A DNA stretch of 64,000 nt from Rhodospirillales bacterium URHD0017 (GTDB taxonomy: Bacteria; Pseudomonadota; Alphaproteobacteria; Reyranellales; Reyranellaceae). Below, one piece after another: positions 17,688 to 27,370 of this stretch; position 1 is the first letter of the stretch; each line of letters opens with the position of its first letter. Where the stretch lies: contig FODP01000007.1 of the NCBI GenBank assembly GCA_900110395.1, positions 62,001-126,000 of the forward strand, given 5' to 3'. The position numbers were made by a program, and so were the translations under genes. Under the pieces are notes generated by a model. It searched no databases and was not told where the DNA came from. It worked only from the letters and a program-made list of their open reading frames with translations.

Positions 17688-19121
17688 GTGGAGCAAGCCG
17701 GCCTGTGGATGCTGCTGGCCGTCGCGGTCGTGCTGCTGGCGACCGGACTGCCGGCCTATGCCGTGCTGATGGGCGTGTCGGTGCTGTTCGGCGTGGTCGG
17801 CCTGGCGGTGGGGACGCTCGACTTCGGACTTTTGACCGCGCTGCCCGGCCGCATCATTGGCCTCCTGGAAAACGACCTTCTGCAGGCGTTGCCGCTCTAC
17901 GTCCTGATGGGCTCGCTGCTCAACCGCCTGCCGCTCGCCGACCGGCTGTTCCGGTGCGGCGTGGCGCTCGGCGGCAAATCCAGCGCCGCGCCGGCGTTGG
18001 CGACGCTCGGGCTCGGCGCGCTGCTGGCGCCGATGAACGGCTCGGTCGGCGCCAGCGTCGCCATGCTCTCGCGCAGCGTGGCGCCCAAGCTCGACGCGCG
18101 CGGCGTGCCCGCCAGCGAAAGCACGGCGCTGGTCTGTGTCGCCAGTACGCTCGGCGTGGTGATCCCGCCGTCGCTGGTTCTGATCCTGCTGGGCGACGCC
18201 ATGATGCGCGCCCACACCGAAGCGACCAACGTCACCAAGGCGATGGTGCGCATCGTCAACACCCAGGACATCTTCCGCGGCGCGCTGGTGCCGGCGGCGC
18301 TCTTCCTCGGGCTCTGCCTGCTGGTGGCGTGGCTGCTCGGCCGGCGCACGCCGGCACGGGCGCCCAGCGAACGGCCGCGCCTGGAGGAATGGGCAACGGC
18401 GATCATCGCCGCGCTGTTCGTCGTTGGCCTGCTGGCCGGCGTCGCGGCCGGCTACTTCTATGCCGTGGAGGCCGCCGCCATGGGCGGCTCGGTGCTGCTG
18501 CTGTTCGGCCTCTTGAGCGGCGGCCTGCGGGCCGGCGCCTTCGGCGCGGTGCTGCGCGACACCATGGCGGTGAGCGGCGCGCTGTTCGCCCTGTTCGTCG
18601 CCGCCACCACCTTCACGCTCCTGTTCCGCGCCTTCGGCACCGACCGCCTGCTCGATGGCTGGATGACCCTGGTGCCGGGCGGCGCCACGGGAGCGGCGAT
18701 CGCCGTGCTGGTCGTGTTCGCGCTGTCGGCCTTCGTGCTCGACGCCTTCGAGATTGTGTTCGTGATCGTGCCCATCGTCATGCCGTCGGTACTGACGCGC
18801 GCGCCCGACGCCGTCTGGATCTCGGTGCTGGCCCTGCTGGCCCTGCAGGCCTCCTTCCTGGTGCCGCCGACCGGCTATGCGGTGATGATGGCGAGGAGCG
18901 CCATGGCCACCAAGACGGCTGTGCGGCCGCTGGCCAGGGCGCTGGCGCCCTACCTCGCGGCCCAGCTCGTCGTGCTGGCGCTGGTCGTGGCCCTGCCGCG
19001 CATTGCCCATCTCGCGGAACCTGCCAAACCCGCCGGATCGGAGGCGCCGCAGCTCGATGACGACGCGGCGCGAAGGCGCTTCAACGACATGCTGAAATTA
19101 CCATCGCCAACGCAGGAATAG
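17688..19121 (+). CDS. TRAP transporter large permease (DctM type)
   Basis: The product is 477 residues from GTG 17688, with 12 or more hydrophobic segments in the DctM arrangement: ALPLYVLMGSLLNR, a LGALLAPMNGSVGASVAML loop, CVASTLGVVIPPSLVLILLGDAM, and a second inverted half ending LVPPTGYAVMMARSAM. The longer cytoplasmic insertion after about residue 190 (AHTEATNVTKAMVRIVNTQD) and a 35-residue polar C-terminal tail set it apart from the other DctM here. It catalyses solute uptake coupled to sodium. Malic enzyme follows 90 bases downstream, so a C4-dicarboxylate or similar acid is a reasonable but unproven substrate. Confidence 0.88.
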   Translation: MEQAGLWMLLAVAVVLLATGLPAYAVLMGVSVLFGVVGLAVGTLDFGLLTALPGRIIGLLENDLLQALPLYVLMGSLLNRLPLADRLFRCGVALGGKSSAAPALATLGLGALLAPMNGSVGASVAMLSRSVAPKLDARGVPASESTALVCVASTLGVVIPPSLVLILLGDAMMRAHTEATNVTKAMVRIVNTQDIFRGALVPAALFLGLCLLVAWLLGRRTPARAPSERPRLEEWATAIIAALFVVGLLAGVAAGYFYAVEAAAMGGSVLLLFGLLSGGLRAGAFGAVLRDTMAVSGALFALFVAATTFTLLFRAFGTDRLLDGWMTLVPGGATGAAIAVLVVFALSAFVLDAFEIVFVIVPIVMPSVLTRAPDAVWISVLALLALQASFLVPPTGYAVMMARSAMATKTAVRPLARALAPYLAAQLVVLALVVALPRIAHLAEPAKPAGSEAPQLDDDAARRRFNDMLKLPSPTQE

Positions 19122-19211
19122 CCGCCAGCTCTGCGTTGCAGCGCGGCATGGCCGTCTGGCCCCGTTCCTTGATTGTCGCCAATATGCCCTCTCAATCGGG
19201 AGAGTAACGCA

Positions 19212-21518
19212 ATGGCGAGTAGCGGCTCGGAAGCAATGGTCAGCAACGAAATGGGCGATCTCGACGGCGATTCGCTGGTCATGCATCGCACCGGCCGGCC
19301 GGGGAAGATCGAGATCATCGCCACCAAGCCGCTGGTCACCCAGCGCGACTTGGCGCTGGCCTACTCGCCGGGCGTCGCCGCGCCCTGCCTGGAGATCGAA
19401 AAGGATCCCAACACCGCCTACGACTACACCGCCCGCGGCAACCTGGTGGCGGTGATCTCCAACGGCACCGCGGTGCTGGGCCTGGGCGACATCGGGGCGC
19501 TCGCCAGCAAGCCGGTGATGGAGGGCAAGGCGGTCCTGTTCAAGCGCTTCGCCGACGTCGACTGCATGGACATCGAGGTCGACACCAAGGACGTCGACCA
19601 GTTCATCAACTGCGTGCGCTATCTCGGGCCGACCTTCGGCGGCATCAACCTCGAAGACATCAAGGCGCCCGAGTGCTTCATCATCGAGCAGCGCCTGCGC
19701 GAATTGATGGACATCCCGATCTTCCACGACGACCAGCACGGCACGGCGATCGTGTCGGCCGCCGGCCTGATCAATGCGCTGCATCTCACCGGCCGCAGCA
19801 TCAAGGACGTCAAGATGGTGGTGAACGGCGCCGGCGCCGCGTCGATCGCCTGCATCGAGCTCATCAAGGCAATGGGCATGCCGCACGAGAACGCCATCCT
19901 GTGCGACACCAAAGGCGTGATCTGGCAGGGCCGCACCGAGGGCATGAACCAGTGGAAGAGCGCCCACGCCGTGCGCACCAAGGCGCGCACGCTGGAAGAG
20001 GCGATGAAGGGCGCCGACGTCTTCTTCGGCCTGTCGGTCAAGGGGGCGGTGACCAAGGCGATGGTGAAGTCGATGGCCGACAAGCCGATCATCTTCGCCA
20101 TGGCCAATCCCGACCCCGAGATCACGCCGGAGGACGTCCGCTCGGTACGCAAGGACGCCATCATCGCCACCGGCCGCAGCGACTATCCCAACCAGATCAA
20201 CAACGTGCTGGGCTTTCCCTACATCTTCCGCGGCGCGCTCGACGTGCGCGCCCGCACCATCAACGAGGCGATGAAGGTGGCAGCGGCCGAGGCGCTGGCC
20301 AAGCTCGCCCGCGAGGACGTGCCCGACGAGGTCGACCGCGCCTATTCTGGCCGGCGGCTGCGCTATGGTCCTGAATACGTCATGCCGGTGCCGTTCGATC
20401 CGCGGCTGATCTCGACGGTGTCGGTAGCGGTGGCGCAGGCGGCCATGGATTCGGGCGTCGCCCGCCGCCCGATCCCCGACATGGCGGAGTACAAGCGCGC
20501 CCTCTCCGGCCGCCTCGATCCGACCAGCCACTGGCTGCAGAGCCTGTTCGAGCAGGTCAAGGCCAACCCGCAGCGCATCGTCTTCGCCGAGGGCGAGGAG
20601 GAGCGCACCATCCGCGCCGCCGTGGTGTTCCGCGACAACGGCTACGGCACGCCGATCCTGATCGGCCGCGAGGAGCTGGTGCGCGAGACCATGAAGGGCC
20701 TGGGCATCACCGACGCGACCGGCATGGAGATCCACAATGCGCGGCTCAGTACGCGCAACGCGCCCTACACCGACCTGATCTACAAGCGCCTGCAGCGCGA
20801 CGGCTATCTGCGCCGCGACGTGCAGCGCATGGTCAACCAGGGCCGCAACGTGTTCGGCGCCAGCATGGTGGCGATGGGCGACGCCGCCGGCATGGTGACC
20901 GGCATCACGCGGCGCTTCCCCGAATGCTACGGCGACATCAAGAACGTGATCGACGAGGAGCCGGGCAAGGTGCCGATCGGCTATTCGATCGTGGTGGCGC
21001 GCCACGGCACGGTGTTCCTGGCCGACACCTCGATCAACGAGACGCCGAGTCCCGAGCAGCTCGCCACCATCGCCAAGCAGATGGTGCGCAATGCCCGCAC
21101 CATGGGGCATGAGCCGCGCGTGGCGTTCCTCTCCTTCTCCAACTTCGGCAGCCGCGAGATCGAGCGAATCGACCGCATCCGCAAGGCGATCAGGCTCCTG
21201 GACGCCGAGAAGGTCGACTTCGAGTACGACGGCGAGATGCAGGCCGACATGGCGCTCGACTACGAGCTGTTGCGCGAGACCTATCCGTTCTGCCGCCTGA
21301 CCGGGCCGGCCAACGTGCTGATCATGCCGGGCCTGCACTCGGCGCATATATCGTCGCGCCTGATGCAGAGACTGGGCGGCGTCACGGTGATAGGTCCTGT
21401 GATCGACGGCCTGCACAAGCCCATGCAGATCGTGCAGATGGGCGCCACGGTGAGCGACCTGGTGAATCACGCAGCACTTGCCGCCTACGGCGCGCTGAAG
21501 AACGGACGGAGGGAATAA
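19212..21518 (+). CDS. maeB: NADP-dependent malic enzyme with phosphotransacetylase-like C-terminal domain
   Basis: The product is 768 residues from ATG 19212 with GGGAGAG upstream. The N-terminal ~430 residues are malic enzyme (oxidative decarboxylation of malate to pyruvate): [43 protein letters not shown], the NAD(P) loop [15 protein letters not shown], and [14 protein letters not shown]. The C-terminal ~330 residues match phosphate acetyltransferase ([28 protein letters not shown], ...[14 protein letters not shown]), usually a regulatory, acetyl-CoA-sensing domain in MaeB proteins. The stop TAA overlaps the next ATG by one base, suggesting an operon with the amidohydrolase. Confidence 0.95.
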   Translation: MASSGSEAMVSNEMGDLDGDSLVMHRTGRPGKIEIIATKPLVTQRDLALAYSPGVAAPCLEIEKDPNTAYDYTARGNLVAVISNGTAVLGLGDIGALASKPVMEGKAVLFKRFADVDCMDIEVDTKDVDQFINCVRYLGPTFGGINLEDIKAPECFIIEQRLRELMDIPIFHDDQHGTAIVSAAGLINALHLTGRSIKDVKMVVNGAGAASIACIELIKAMGMPHENAILCDTKGVIWQGRTEGMNQWKSAHAVRTKARTLEEAMKGADVFFGLSVKGAVTKAMVKSMADKPIIFAMANPDPEITPEDVRSVRKDAIIATGRSDYPNQINNVLGFPYIFRGALDVRARTINEAMKVAAAEALAKLAREDVPDEVDRAYSGRRLRYGPEYVMPVPFDPRLISTVSVAVAQAAMDSGVARRPIPDMAEYKRALSGRLDPTSHWLQSLFEQVKANPQRIVFAEGEEERTIRAAVVFRDNGYGTPILIGREELVRETMKGLGITDATGMEIHNARLSTRNAPYTDLIYKRLQRDGYLRRDVQRMVNQGRNVFGASMVAMGDAAGMVTGITRRFPECYGDIKNVIDEEPGKVPIGYSIVVARHGTVFLADTSINETPSPEQLATIAKQMVRNARTMGHEPRVAFLSFSNFGSREIERIDRIRKAIRLLDAEKVDFEYDGEMQADMALDYELLRETYPFCRLTGPANVLIMPGLHSAHISSRLMQRLGGVTVIGPVIDGLHKPMQIVQMGATVSDLVNHAALAAYGALKNGRRE

Positions 21519-23236
21519 TGGTCGATCTCGTCATCCGCGGCGCCACCGTCGTCGACGGCCTGGGCAACGACCCCAAGCGCGCCGACGTCGCGGTGAAGGA
21601 CGGCAAGATCGTCGCCATCGGTTCGGTGAGCGACAAGGGTAACGAGACGATCGATGGCGGCGGGCTGGTGCTGGCGCCCGGCATCGTCGACGTGCACACG
21701 CACTACGACGCGCAGGTCACCTGGGATGCCACGCTCTCGCCCTCGCCATCGCTCGGCGTCACCACCGCGGTGATCGGCAATTGCGGCTTCGGCATCGTGC
21801 CGGCGCCGCCAGCGGTGCGCGATCTCGTCATCCGCAATCTCTCGGTGGTCGAGGGCATGGACCTCGACGCCCTGCGCGCCGGCATCAAGTGGGACTTCGA
21901 AAGCTTCGCTGAGTACATGGGCATGCTGCGCCGCAAGGGCGCCTACGCCAACATGGCGGTGCTGGCCGGCCATTCGACCATCCGCACCGCGGTGATGGGC
22001 GAGGACGCCTCGCAACGCAAGGATGCGACGCCCGAGGAGCTGGCGAAGATGAAGGCCATGGTGGCCGACGCCATGGCGAACGGCGCGATCGGTCTCGGCG
22101 CCTCCTATTCGTTGAACCACTCGGGCTATGGCGGCGTGCCCATGCCGTCGACGATCGCGCCGATGTCGGAGCTCGAGGCGCTGGTCGGCGCCATGGGGCC
22201 GCGCGGCAAGGGCGTGGTCGAGATCGCCTCGGGCGTGAAGACGCCGCAGGAGCTGGAGCCGATGGCCGCCAAGTACGGCAGGCCGTTTTTCCAGGGCACC
22301 GGTGTGGCGATGTACAACGAGCAGGAGCCCAACCGGTCGCTCAAGATGTTCGAGGATTCCGCGGCCGCGATCCGCCGCGGCGTCGGGCTCTACATCCAGA
22401 TCCCCTGCCAGCCGCTGTCGTTCGACTTCACGATGGCCAACGCCTATCCGTTCTACAGCCATTCGTCGTTCGACCCGATCAAGGCCTACTCGCCCGAGCA
22501 GCTCAAGGTCGTGTTCCGCGATCATTCGTGGCGCGAGAAGTTCCGCGAGAATGCCAGGAATCCGAAGCCGGGCATGATCTTCCAGGGCAACTGGGATCGC
22601 GTGATGGTGGCGGTGGCGCAGAAGCCGGCCAACGCCAAGTACGTCAACCGATACGCCGCCGAGATCGCCAAGACCGAGCATCGCGATCCGCTCGACGTCA
22701 TGCTCGACCTCGCGCTCGACGAGAACCTGGAGACCGCCTTCCTCGGCCGCTTCCTCAATGTCGGCGACGAGGGCGTGGCGCGTCTCCTGAAGCACGAGGC
22801 CGGCGTGGTGGCGCTCTCCGATGCCGGCGCTCACCTTATCTATATGTGCGACGCGGGCTTTGGCCTGCACTTCCTGGCGCACTGGGTGCGCGAACGCCGC
22901 GACTTCACCATCCAGGAAGGCATCCGCCGCCTCACCAGCCATCCCGCCGATCTCTACGGCATCCCCAACCGCGGTCGCCTCGCCGTCGGCGCGCAGGCCG
23001 ACATGCTGCTCTTCGATCCCGCGACGGTGGGCATCAGCCCGGCCGAGCGCGTCGCCGACCTGCCGGGCGGCGGCCGCCGCACCATCCGCCGCCCGACCGG
23101 CGTGCATGGCGTGTTCTGCAACGGCATCAAGACGTTCGACGGCAAGACCTACGTCAAGCACGCCAAGGGCCCGGGCCACGTGCTCGATCGGTTCAACAAC
23201 TCGCAGGGCGGACACACGTTGCTCGCCGCGCAATGA
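21518..23236 (+). CDS. D-aminoacylase-family amidohydrolase
   Basis: The product is 572 residues. The metal site begins with PGIVDVHTHYDAQVTWD, the HTHYD signature of N-acyl-D-amino-acid deacylases. Family features continue with GNCGFGIVPA, GASYSLNHSGYGG, ALSDAGAHLIYMCDAG and the C-terminal GRLAVGAQADMLLFDP, where the protein returns to the small beta-sandwich composite domain. By family it hydrolyses N-acyl-D-amino acids or related cyclic amides; exact specificity cannot be assigned. It overlaps the malic enzyme stop (TAATG) and its own TGA overlaps the start of the decayed LysE gene (ATGA), so all three once formed an operon. Confidence 0.88.
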   Translation: MVDLVIRGATVVDGLGNDPKRADVAVKDGKIVAIGSVSDKGNETIDGGGLVLAPGIVDVHTHYDAQVTWDATLSPSPSLGVTTAVIGNCGFGIVPAPPAVRDLVIRNLSVVEGMDLDALRAGIKWDFESFAEYMGMLRRKGAYANMAVLAGHSTIRTAVMGEDASQRKDATPEELAKMKAMVADAMANGAIGLGASYSLNHSGYGGVPMPSTIAPMSELEALVGAMGPRGKGVVEIASGVKTPQELEPMAAKYGRPFFQGTGVAMYNEQEPNRSLKMFEDSAAAIRRGVGLYIQIPCQPLSFDFTMANAYPFYSHSSFDPIKAYSPEQLKVVFRDHSWREKFRENARNPKPGMIFQGNWDRVMVAVAQKPANAKYVNRYAAEIAKTEHRDPLDVMLDLALDENLETAFLGRFLNVGDEGVARLLKHEAGVVALSDAGAHLIYMCDAGFGLHFLAHWVRERRDFTIQEGIRRLTSHPADLYGIPNRGRLAVGAQADMLLFDPATVGISPAERVADLPGGGRRTIRRPTGVHGVFCNGIKTFDGKTYVKHAKGPGHVLDRFNNSQGGHTLLAAQ

Positions 23237-23859
23237 CCCTCGAGACCTGGTGGCTCTATCTCGGCGCCGTCGTCCTGATCGCCAGCACGCGGGTCCCAAC
23301 GTTCTCTACGTCACCACGCGCAGCATCCGTTTCGGCTTCGGCGCCGCCATGACCGGCATGGCGGGCTGCCTGCTGGCACTGGCTTTGATGCTCTCGGGCT
23401 CGGCCGCTGGCGTCGGCGCCTTCATGCTCGCCGTGCCGACCGCCTTCGAGGTGCTGTGATACGCCGGCGCGGCCTATCTGATCTTTCTCGGCATCCAGAT
23501 GTGGCGCACGCCGGTCGACGACAATCTCCCCAACACGACATCGCGCCGTGAAACCGCAAGCCGCGTGGCGCTGCTTCGCGGCGGCTTCCTGGTCGGCATC
23601 AGCAATCCCAAGCTGCTGATCTTCGCCGCCGCCTTCTTCCCGCAATTCATCGCGCCCTCCGCACCGTTGGCCCCGCAGTTCGGCCTTCTGGTCGCGACGT
23701 TCCTGGCAGTCGAGTCGTTCTTCTACATGACCTACGCGCTCGGCGGCCGTCGCCTGGCGACATATCTTCACCAGAAGTGAGTGGCTACGGCGCTTCAACC
23801 GCATGAGCGCCGTGATTTTCGCCGGATTCGGCTGCGCCCTGCTGCGTTATCGGCCGTAA
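23233..23859 (+). pseudogene. LysE-family amino-acid exporter, decayed
   Basis: A full-length LysE/RhtB exporter can be followed over 209 codons, but only by changing frame twice. It begins MTLETWWLYLGAVVLIAS, shifts by +2 near 23285 where the family's TPGPNVLY motif should stand, and continues as GPNVLYVTTRSIRFGFG. It hits a TGA at 23457 (probably CGA before a C-to-T change), resumes with YAGAAYLIFLGIQMWR and ISNPKLLIFAAAFFPQF, then shifts by +1 near 23772 to the ordinary tail WLRRFNRMSAVIFAGFG and TAA 23857. The two shifts cancel. Three independent lesions argue for a true pseudogene rather than a read error. Confidence 0.85.
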
Positions 23860-23925
23860 CGCTTCCCACTGCCGGCGATGGCAGTTTAAGATTTAATCAA
23901 CCATTCGCCTGGGAGGGCGCGCCCG

Positions 23926-24960
23926 ATGTCGACGATCATGAAAATCAGCAGCCGGAATCTCGCTTCGGTGCGCCGCCGCGCCCTCGTGAAGGGCGGCATG
24001 GCCGGCATCATCGCCAGCGGCCTTGCGCCCAGCTTCGCGCACGCCCAGGCCAAGAAGCTCGTCATGGCCCATCTCAACGCCATCCCCGAATCGGCGGCCA
24101 TCGCCTTCGACTGGCAGGCGGCCGAGGTGCGCAAGCGCTCCAACGGCGAGCTCGACATGCAGTTCTTCGGCGGCACCTTGCTCAACAAGGAGCTCGAGAT
24201 CATGAACGCCGTGAAGTCGGGCAACATCGCCATTGGCAATCCCGGCGGCGCGGCGGCGACGGTGTTCCCCGAGATGGGCGTGTTCCTGGTGCCCTACCTC
24301 GTGCAGAGCTACGACCAGGCCTACAAGATGTTCAACGGCAAGATCGGCGATACGCTCGATCAGCAGTTCCAGGAGAAGTACAAGCTCAAGACCCTGTGCT
24401 TCTTCGACTACGGCTTCCGCCACTTCTGGACGTCGAAGAAGGCGATCGTCGAACCCAAGGACCTGCGCGGCGCCAAGATCCGCGTGCAGCAGGCCAAGGT
24501 GTTCGGCGACACCATCAATGGGCTGGGCGGCAATGCCGTGCCGATGGCGTGGGGCGAGGTGATCTCGGCCGCCAAGTCGGGCGTGATCGACGGCGGCGAC
24601 CTGCCGATCGTCAACCAGATCGCGCTCAAGATCTACGAGGTCTCGAAGTACTGCTCGATGACCTTCCACAATTACGGGCCCACCCTCAACACCATGAACC
24701 TCGCGGTGTGGGAGAGCTTGAGCGAACCGCAGAAGAAGCTGATGCTCGACACCAGCCGCGAGGCCCAGGCCAAGTGCCGCGAGCTCACCGAATCGGTCGA
24801 CAATCTCGCCGCCGCCAAGGCGGCGCTCGAGCCCAAGGGCATGACGGTGGTCCAGGGCAACGTCGATGCCTTCCGCAAGGTGGCGCAGGAGAAGATCTGG
24901 CCGGCCTACAAGCAGCAATATGCCGGCCTGTGGGAACAGATCGTGGAGTTCAAGGCATAG
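23926..24960 (+). CDS. TRAP transporter periplasmic receptor (DctP type)
   Basis: The 344-residue product has a Tat-like signal (SVRRRALVKGGMAG, hydrophobic run, cleavage after SFAHA). GGGAGG lies upstream of ATG 23926. DctP features include HLNAIPESAAIAFDWQAA, MNAVKSGNIAIG, the KDLRGAKIRVQQAKVF motif carrying the conserved arginine that clamps the substrate carboxylate, and AWGEVISAAKSGVIDGGD. It captures an organic acid in the periplasm and delivers it to the DctQM pair just downstream. The substrate is not readable. A 66-base gap separates it from the LysE remnant. Confidence 0.92.
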   Translation: MSTIMKISSRNLASVRRRALVKGGMAGIIASGLAPSFAHAQAKKLVMAHLNAIPESAAIAFDWQAAEVRKRSNGELDMQFFGGTLLNKELEIMNAVKSGNIAIGNPGGAAATVFPEMGVFLVPYLVQSYDQAYKMFNGKIGDTLDQQFQEKYKLKTLCFFDYGFRHFWTSKKAIVEPKDLRGAKIRVQQAKVFGDTINGLGGNAVPMAWGEVISAAKSGVIDGGDLPIVNQIALKIYEVSKYCSMTFHNYGPTLNTMNLAVWESLSEPQKKLMLDTSREAQAKCRELTESVDNLAAAKAALEPKGMTVVQGNVDAFRKVAQEKIWPAYKQQYAGLWEQIVEFKA

Positions 24961-24977
24961 GGGCGGGCGCCGCTCCG

Positions 24978-25472
24978 ATGTTCAAATTCATCGTCAACAT
25001 CCCGAAAGTCGTCGTCGCCCTGCTGCTGGTCGCCGCCATCGTCAACCTGCTGGTCGGCGTCTTCTTGCGCTACGTCATGCTCGAAGTGACGGACTGGCTC
25101 GACGTCGATCCGATCCGCTTCACCTGGGTCGAGGAGGTGGGCGAGATGATGCTGGCCTGGCTCACCTTGATCGGGGCGGCGATCGGCGTGCGCGAGCGCT
25201 CGCACTTCACCCTGCATGTCTTGCAGTTCTCGCCGGCGACGCAGGGCGTGGTCGACCGCATCCACTACGTGCTGGTCGCGGCCGTCGGCATCCTGGCGAG
25301 CTACTACGGGGTCAAGCTCTGCCTCTTGAACCGCACGCTGGTAACACCGGGGCTGGAGATCAACCTGGCGCTGCTCTATGGCTCCGCCGCCGTCGGCGGC
25401 GCGCTGCTGGTCGTCTACGCCCTATCGATGGTCGTATCGCCGCCGCCGCGCGATCCTGACGCCGTTCACTGA
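24978..25472 (+). CDS. TRAP transporter small permease (DctQ type)
   Basis: The 164-residue product starts at ATG 24978, 17 bases after the receptor gene. Four hydrophobic segments are visible: VVVALLLVAAIVNLLVGVFLRYV at the N-terminus, FTWVEEVGEMMLAWLTLIGAAIGV, YVLVAAVGILASYYGV and ALLYGSAAVGGALLVVYALSMVV. The RERSHFTLHVL loop after helix 2 is the usual DctQ signature. It works with the DctM protein encoded 13 bases downstream. The receptor-small permease-large permease order is complete and intact, unlike the orphan pair at 17205-19121. Confidence 0.9.
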   Translation: MFKFIVNIPKVVVALLLVAAIVNLLVGVFLRYVMLEVTDWLDVDPIRFTWVEEVGEMMLAWLTLIGAAIGVRERSHFTLHVLQFSPATQGVVDRIHYVLVAAVGILASYYGVKLCLLNRTLVTPGLEINLALLYGSAAVGGALLVVYALSMVVSPPPRDPDAVH

Positions 25473-25485
25473 AGGGCCGCCCGGC

Positions 25486-26769
25486 ATGCTGCTGATCACC
25501 GTGGCGGCGATCTTCATCGTCCTCATCCTGTTCTCGATGCCGATCGTCTTTGCGCTGGGCGTCGCCGGAGTCGCGGGTCTGGCGCTCGGCGGCTACGACC
25601 TGCAGATGCTGTCGTCGAGCATGGTGTCGGGCTCGCAGAGCTGGGTGCTGCTCGCCATCCCGGCCTTCGTCTTCGCCGGCGGCCTGATGGAAAAGTGCGG
25701 CATGAGCCACGCCCTGGTCGACTTCGCCCGCGCCCTGGTCGGCTGGGTCAAGGGCGGGCTCGGCATGTCGGTGATCGTCGTCGCCTATTTCTTCTCCGAC
25801 ATCTGCGGCTCGAAGATGGCCGAGGTCTCGGCCCTCGGCTCGACCCTGATGCCGCCGCTCACCAAGGCGGGCTACAAGCGCGAGGATTCGGCCTCGCTGA
25901 TCGCCGCCGGCACCGCCATGGGCATGCTGGTGCCGCCCGCCATCTTCATGATCGTGATCGCCCAGGTGACCAACACCTCGGCGGTGGCGCTGTTCCTCGG
26001 CGGCTTCATTCCGGCCGCGACCATCATGGTCTGCCTGATGGTGCTGGTGTACTTCCGCGCCCGCAAATACGACTGGCCGGTCGATTCCAATCCCAGCGTG
26101 GCGCGCATCCTCAGCACCGGCCGCAGCGCCGCCGTGCCGCTGGTCATCCCCATCGTCATCCTGGGCGGGTTCTTCCTCGGCGTCTTCACCGCCACCGAGG
26201 CGGGCGCCGTCGTCGCGGGCTACGCGTTCCTGGCGGCTCGCCTGTATTACCGCAATGTCAGCTACAAGCAGATGATGCGGCTGGCCTACGACAGCGCCAT
26301 CCTGACCGCGGCGGTGATCTTCCTGCTGGCCGTCGCCTCGGTGTTCCAATACCTGATGGGTGTCTCGGGCGTGCCGAAACTGCTGGCCGAGGTGCTGCAT
26401 CCGCTGCGCGACGCGCCGTGGCTGTTCCTGCTGGTCACGGCGCTCATCACCATGATGTTCGGCATGGTGCTGGAAGGCCTGCCCGCCGCGGTGGTGCTGA
26501 TCCCAGTGGTGTTTCCGATCGCCGAGGAGATGGGCATAGACCCCATCCACTTCAACATCGTGCAGACGGCGGCGGTCGGCATCGGACTTTTCCTGCCGCC
26601 GATGGGCGTGGGGCTGCTGATGGCGCTGAAATTCGCCAATCTCACGGTCGGCCAGCACTGGCGCTCCTACCTGCCCTACATCGCCGCCCTGCTGATCGGG
26701 CTGATGCTGATCATCCTGTTCCCGCAGCTCTCGCTGTTCCTGCCCAAGAGCGCCGGGCTCATCAAGTAG
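25486..26769 (+). CDS. TRAP transporter large permease (DctM type)
   Basis: The 427-residue product has the standard DctM length and about 12 membrane segments. Typical stretches are LLAIPAFVFAGGLMEKCGM, the FFSDICGSKMAEVSALGSTLMPPL loop, AGTAMGMLVPPAIFMIVIAQ and, in the second half, VQTAAVGIGLFLPPMGVGLLMAL. It is the transport channel driven by the sodium gradient. A short polar C-terminus closes the operon, and a convergent rnk gene begins three bases after the stop. The DctM encoded at 17688 is a distant paralogue, not a recent copy. Confidence 0.92.
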   Translation: MLLITVAAIFIVLILFSMPIVFALGVAGVAGLALGGYDLQMLSSSMVSGSQSWVLLAIPAFVFAGGLMEKCGMSHALVDFARALVGWVKGGLGMSVIVVAYFFSDICGSKMAEVSALGSTLMPPLTKAGYKREDSASLIAAGTAMGMLVPPAIFMIVIAQVTNTSAVALFLGGFIPAATIMVCLMVLVYFRARKYDWPVDSNPSVARILSTGRSAAVPLVIPIVILGGFFLGVFTATEAGAVVAGYAFLAARLYYRNVSYKQMMRLAYDSAILTAAVIFLLAVASVFQYLMGVSGVPKLLAEVLHPLRDAPWLFLLVTALITMMFGMVLEGLPAAVVLIPVVFPIAEEMGIDPIHFNIVQTAAVGIGLFLPPMGVGLLMALKFANLTVGQHWRSYLPYIAALLIGLMLIILFPQLSLFLPKSAGLIK

Positions 26770-26771
26770 GC

Positions 26772-27170
26772 TTAGTTCTTCACCTTCTCGACGGTGAGCT
26801 CATGGCGGCGGCCATCGCGCGCCGTCCACGAGATCGACTGGCCCTCGCCCAGGCCGATCAGCGCGGCGCCGACCGGCGTCATCACCGAGATGCGATGCTC
26901 GTCGAGGCTCTCCTCCGCCGGGTAGACCAGCTTCAGCGTGCGGGTGTTGCCGTCGTCGGACCTGAAGGTGATGGTCGAGCCCATGCGCACGACGTCGGCC
27001 GGGACGCTGCCGTCCTGCACGACCTTGGCGCGGTCCATTTCCGACAGAAGTTCGTTCGCGACCTCAGGCAGCCGTTCGAGCGACGCGGTGGCGAGATCGG
27101 TGAGCCGTTCGTAGTCAGCATTGCTGACGATGATCTGGGGAACCGAGCGGGTACGAACGACGTCGCGCAT
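26772..27170 (-). CDS. rnk: Rnk-like nucleoside diphosphate kinase regulator (GreA/GreB C-terminal fold)
   Basis: The 132-residue product has an N-terminal helical part (PQIIVSNADYERLTDLATA) and a C-terminal FKBP-like GreA/GreB domain (VRMGSTITFRSDDGNTRTLKLVYP, ISVMTPVGAALIGLGEGQSISW). Rnk proteins bind RNA polymerase near the secondary channel but lack the Gre cleavage coiled coil, which is also absent here. ATG 27170 has AGGAGA upstream. It is convergent with the TRAP operon. Confidence 0.88.
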   Translation of the reverse strand: MRDVVRTRSVPQIIVSNADYERLTDLATASLERLPEVANELLSEMDRAKVVQDGSVPADVVRMGSTITFRSDDGNTRTLKLVYPAEESLDEHRISVMTPVGAALIGLGEGQSISWTARDGRRHELTVEKVKN

Positions 27171-27212
27171 GACGATCTCCTGATGAGCACTCCGATTGTC
27201 TTAGAGGGTTGG

Positions 27213-27268
27213 GCTTCGTCCCAGACGAAGCGTGCGCCCCCAGGTCGGGCGCAGCAAGGCCGGACCTG
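27213..27268. other. Cluster of short hairpins between panE and rnk
   Basis: GCTTCGTC-CCA-GACGAAGC (27213-27231) is followed by a 7-bp stem pairing TGCGCCC (27233-27239) with GGGCGCA (27247-27253). The loop of the second (CAGGTC, 27241-27246) can instead pair with GACCTG at 27263-27268, so the second and third stems exclude each other. The rest of 27171-27370 shows only a small CCCAA-CAA-TTGGG dyad near 27336. No T-run follows. They may end the panE transcript or lie in the rnk leader. Confidence 0.4.
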
Positions 27269-27370
27269 AGATTACGCTCGGGCGCCCGGTTTGTTCCGTC
27301 GCGCCACCAACAAATGTGCGGCCGTTTTCCTCATACCCAACAATTGGGGTCTGAGGCGGCAAGGTCAAGC

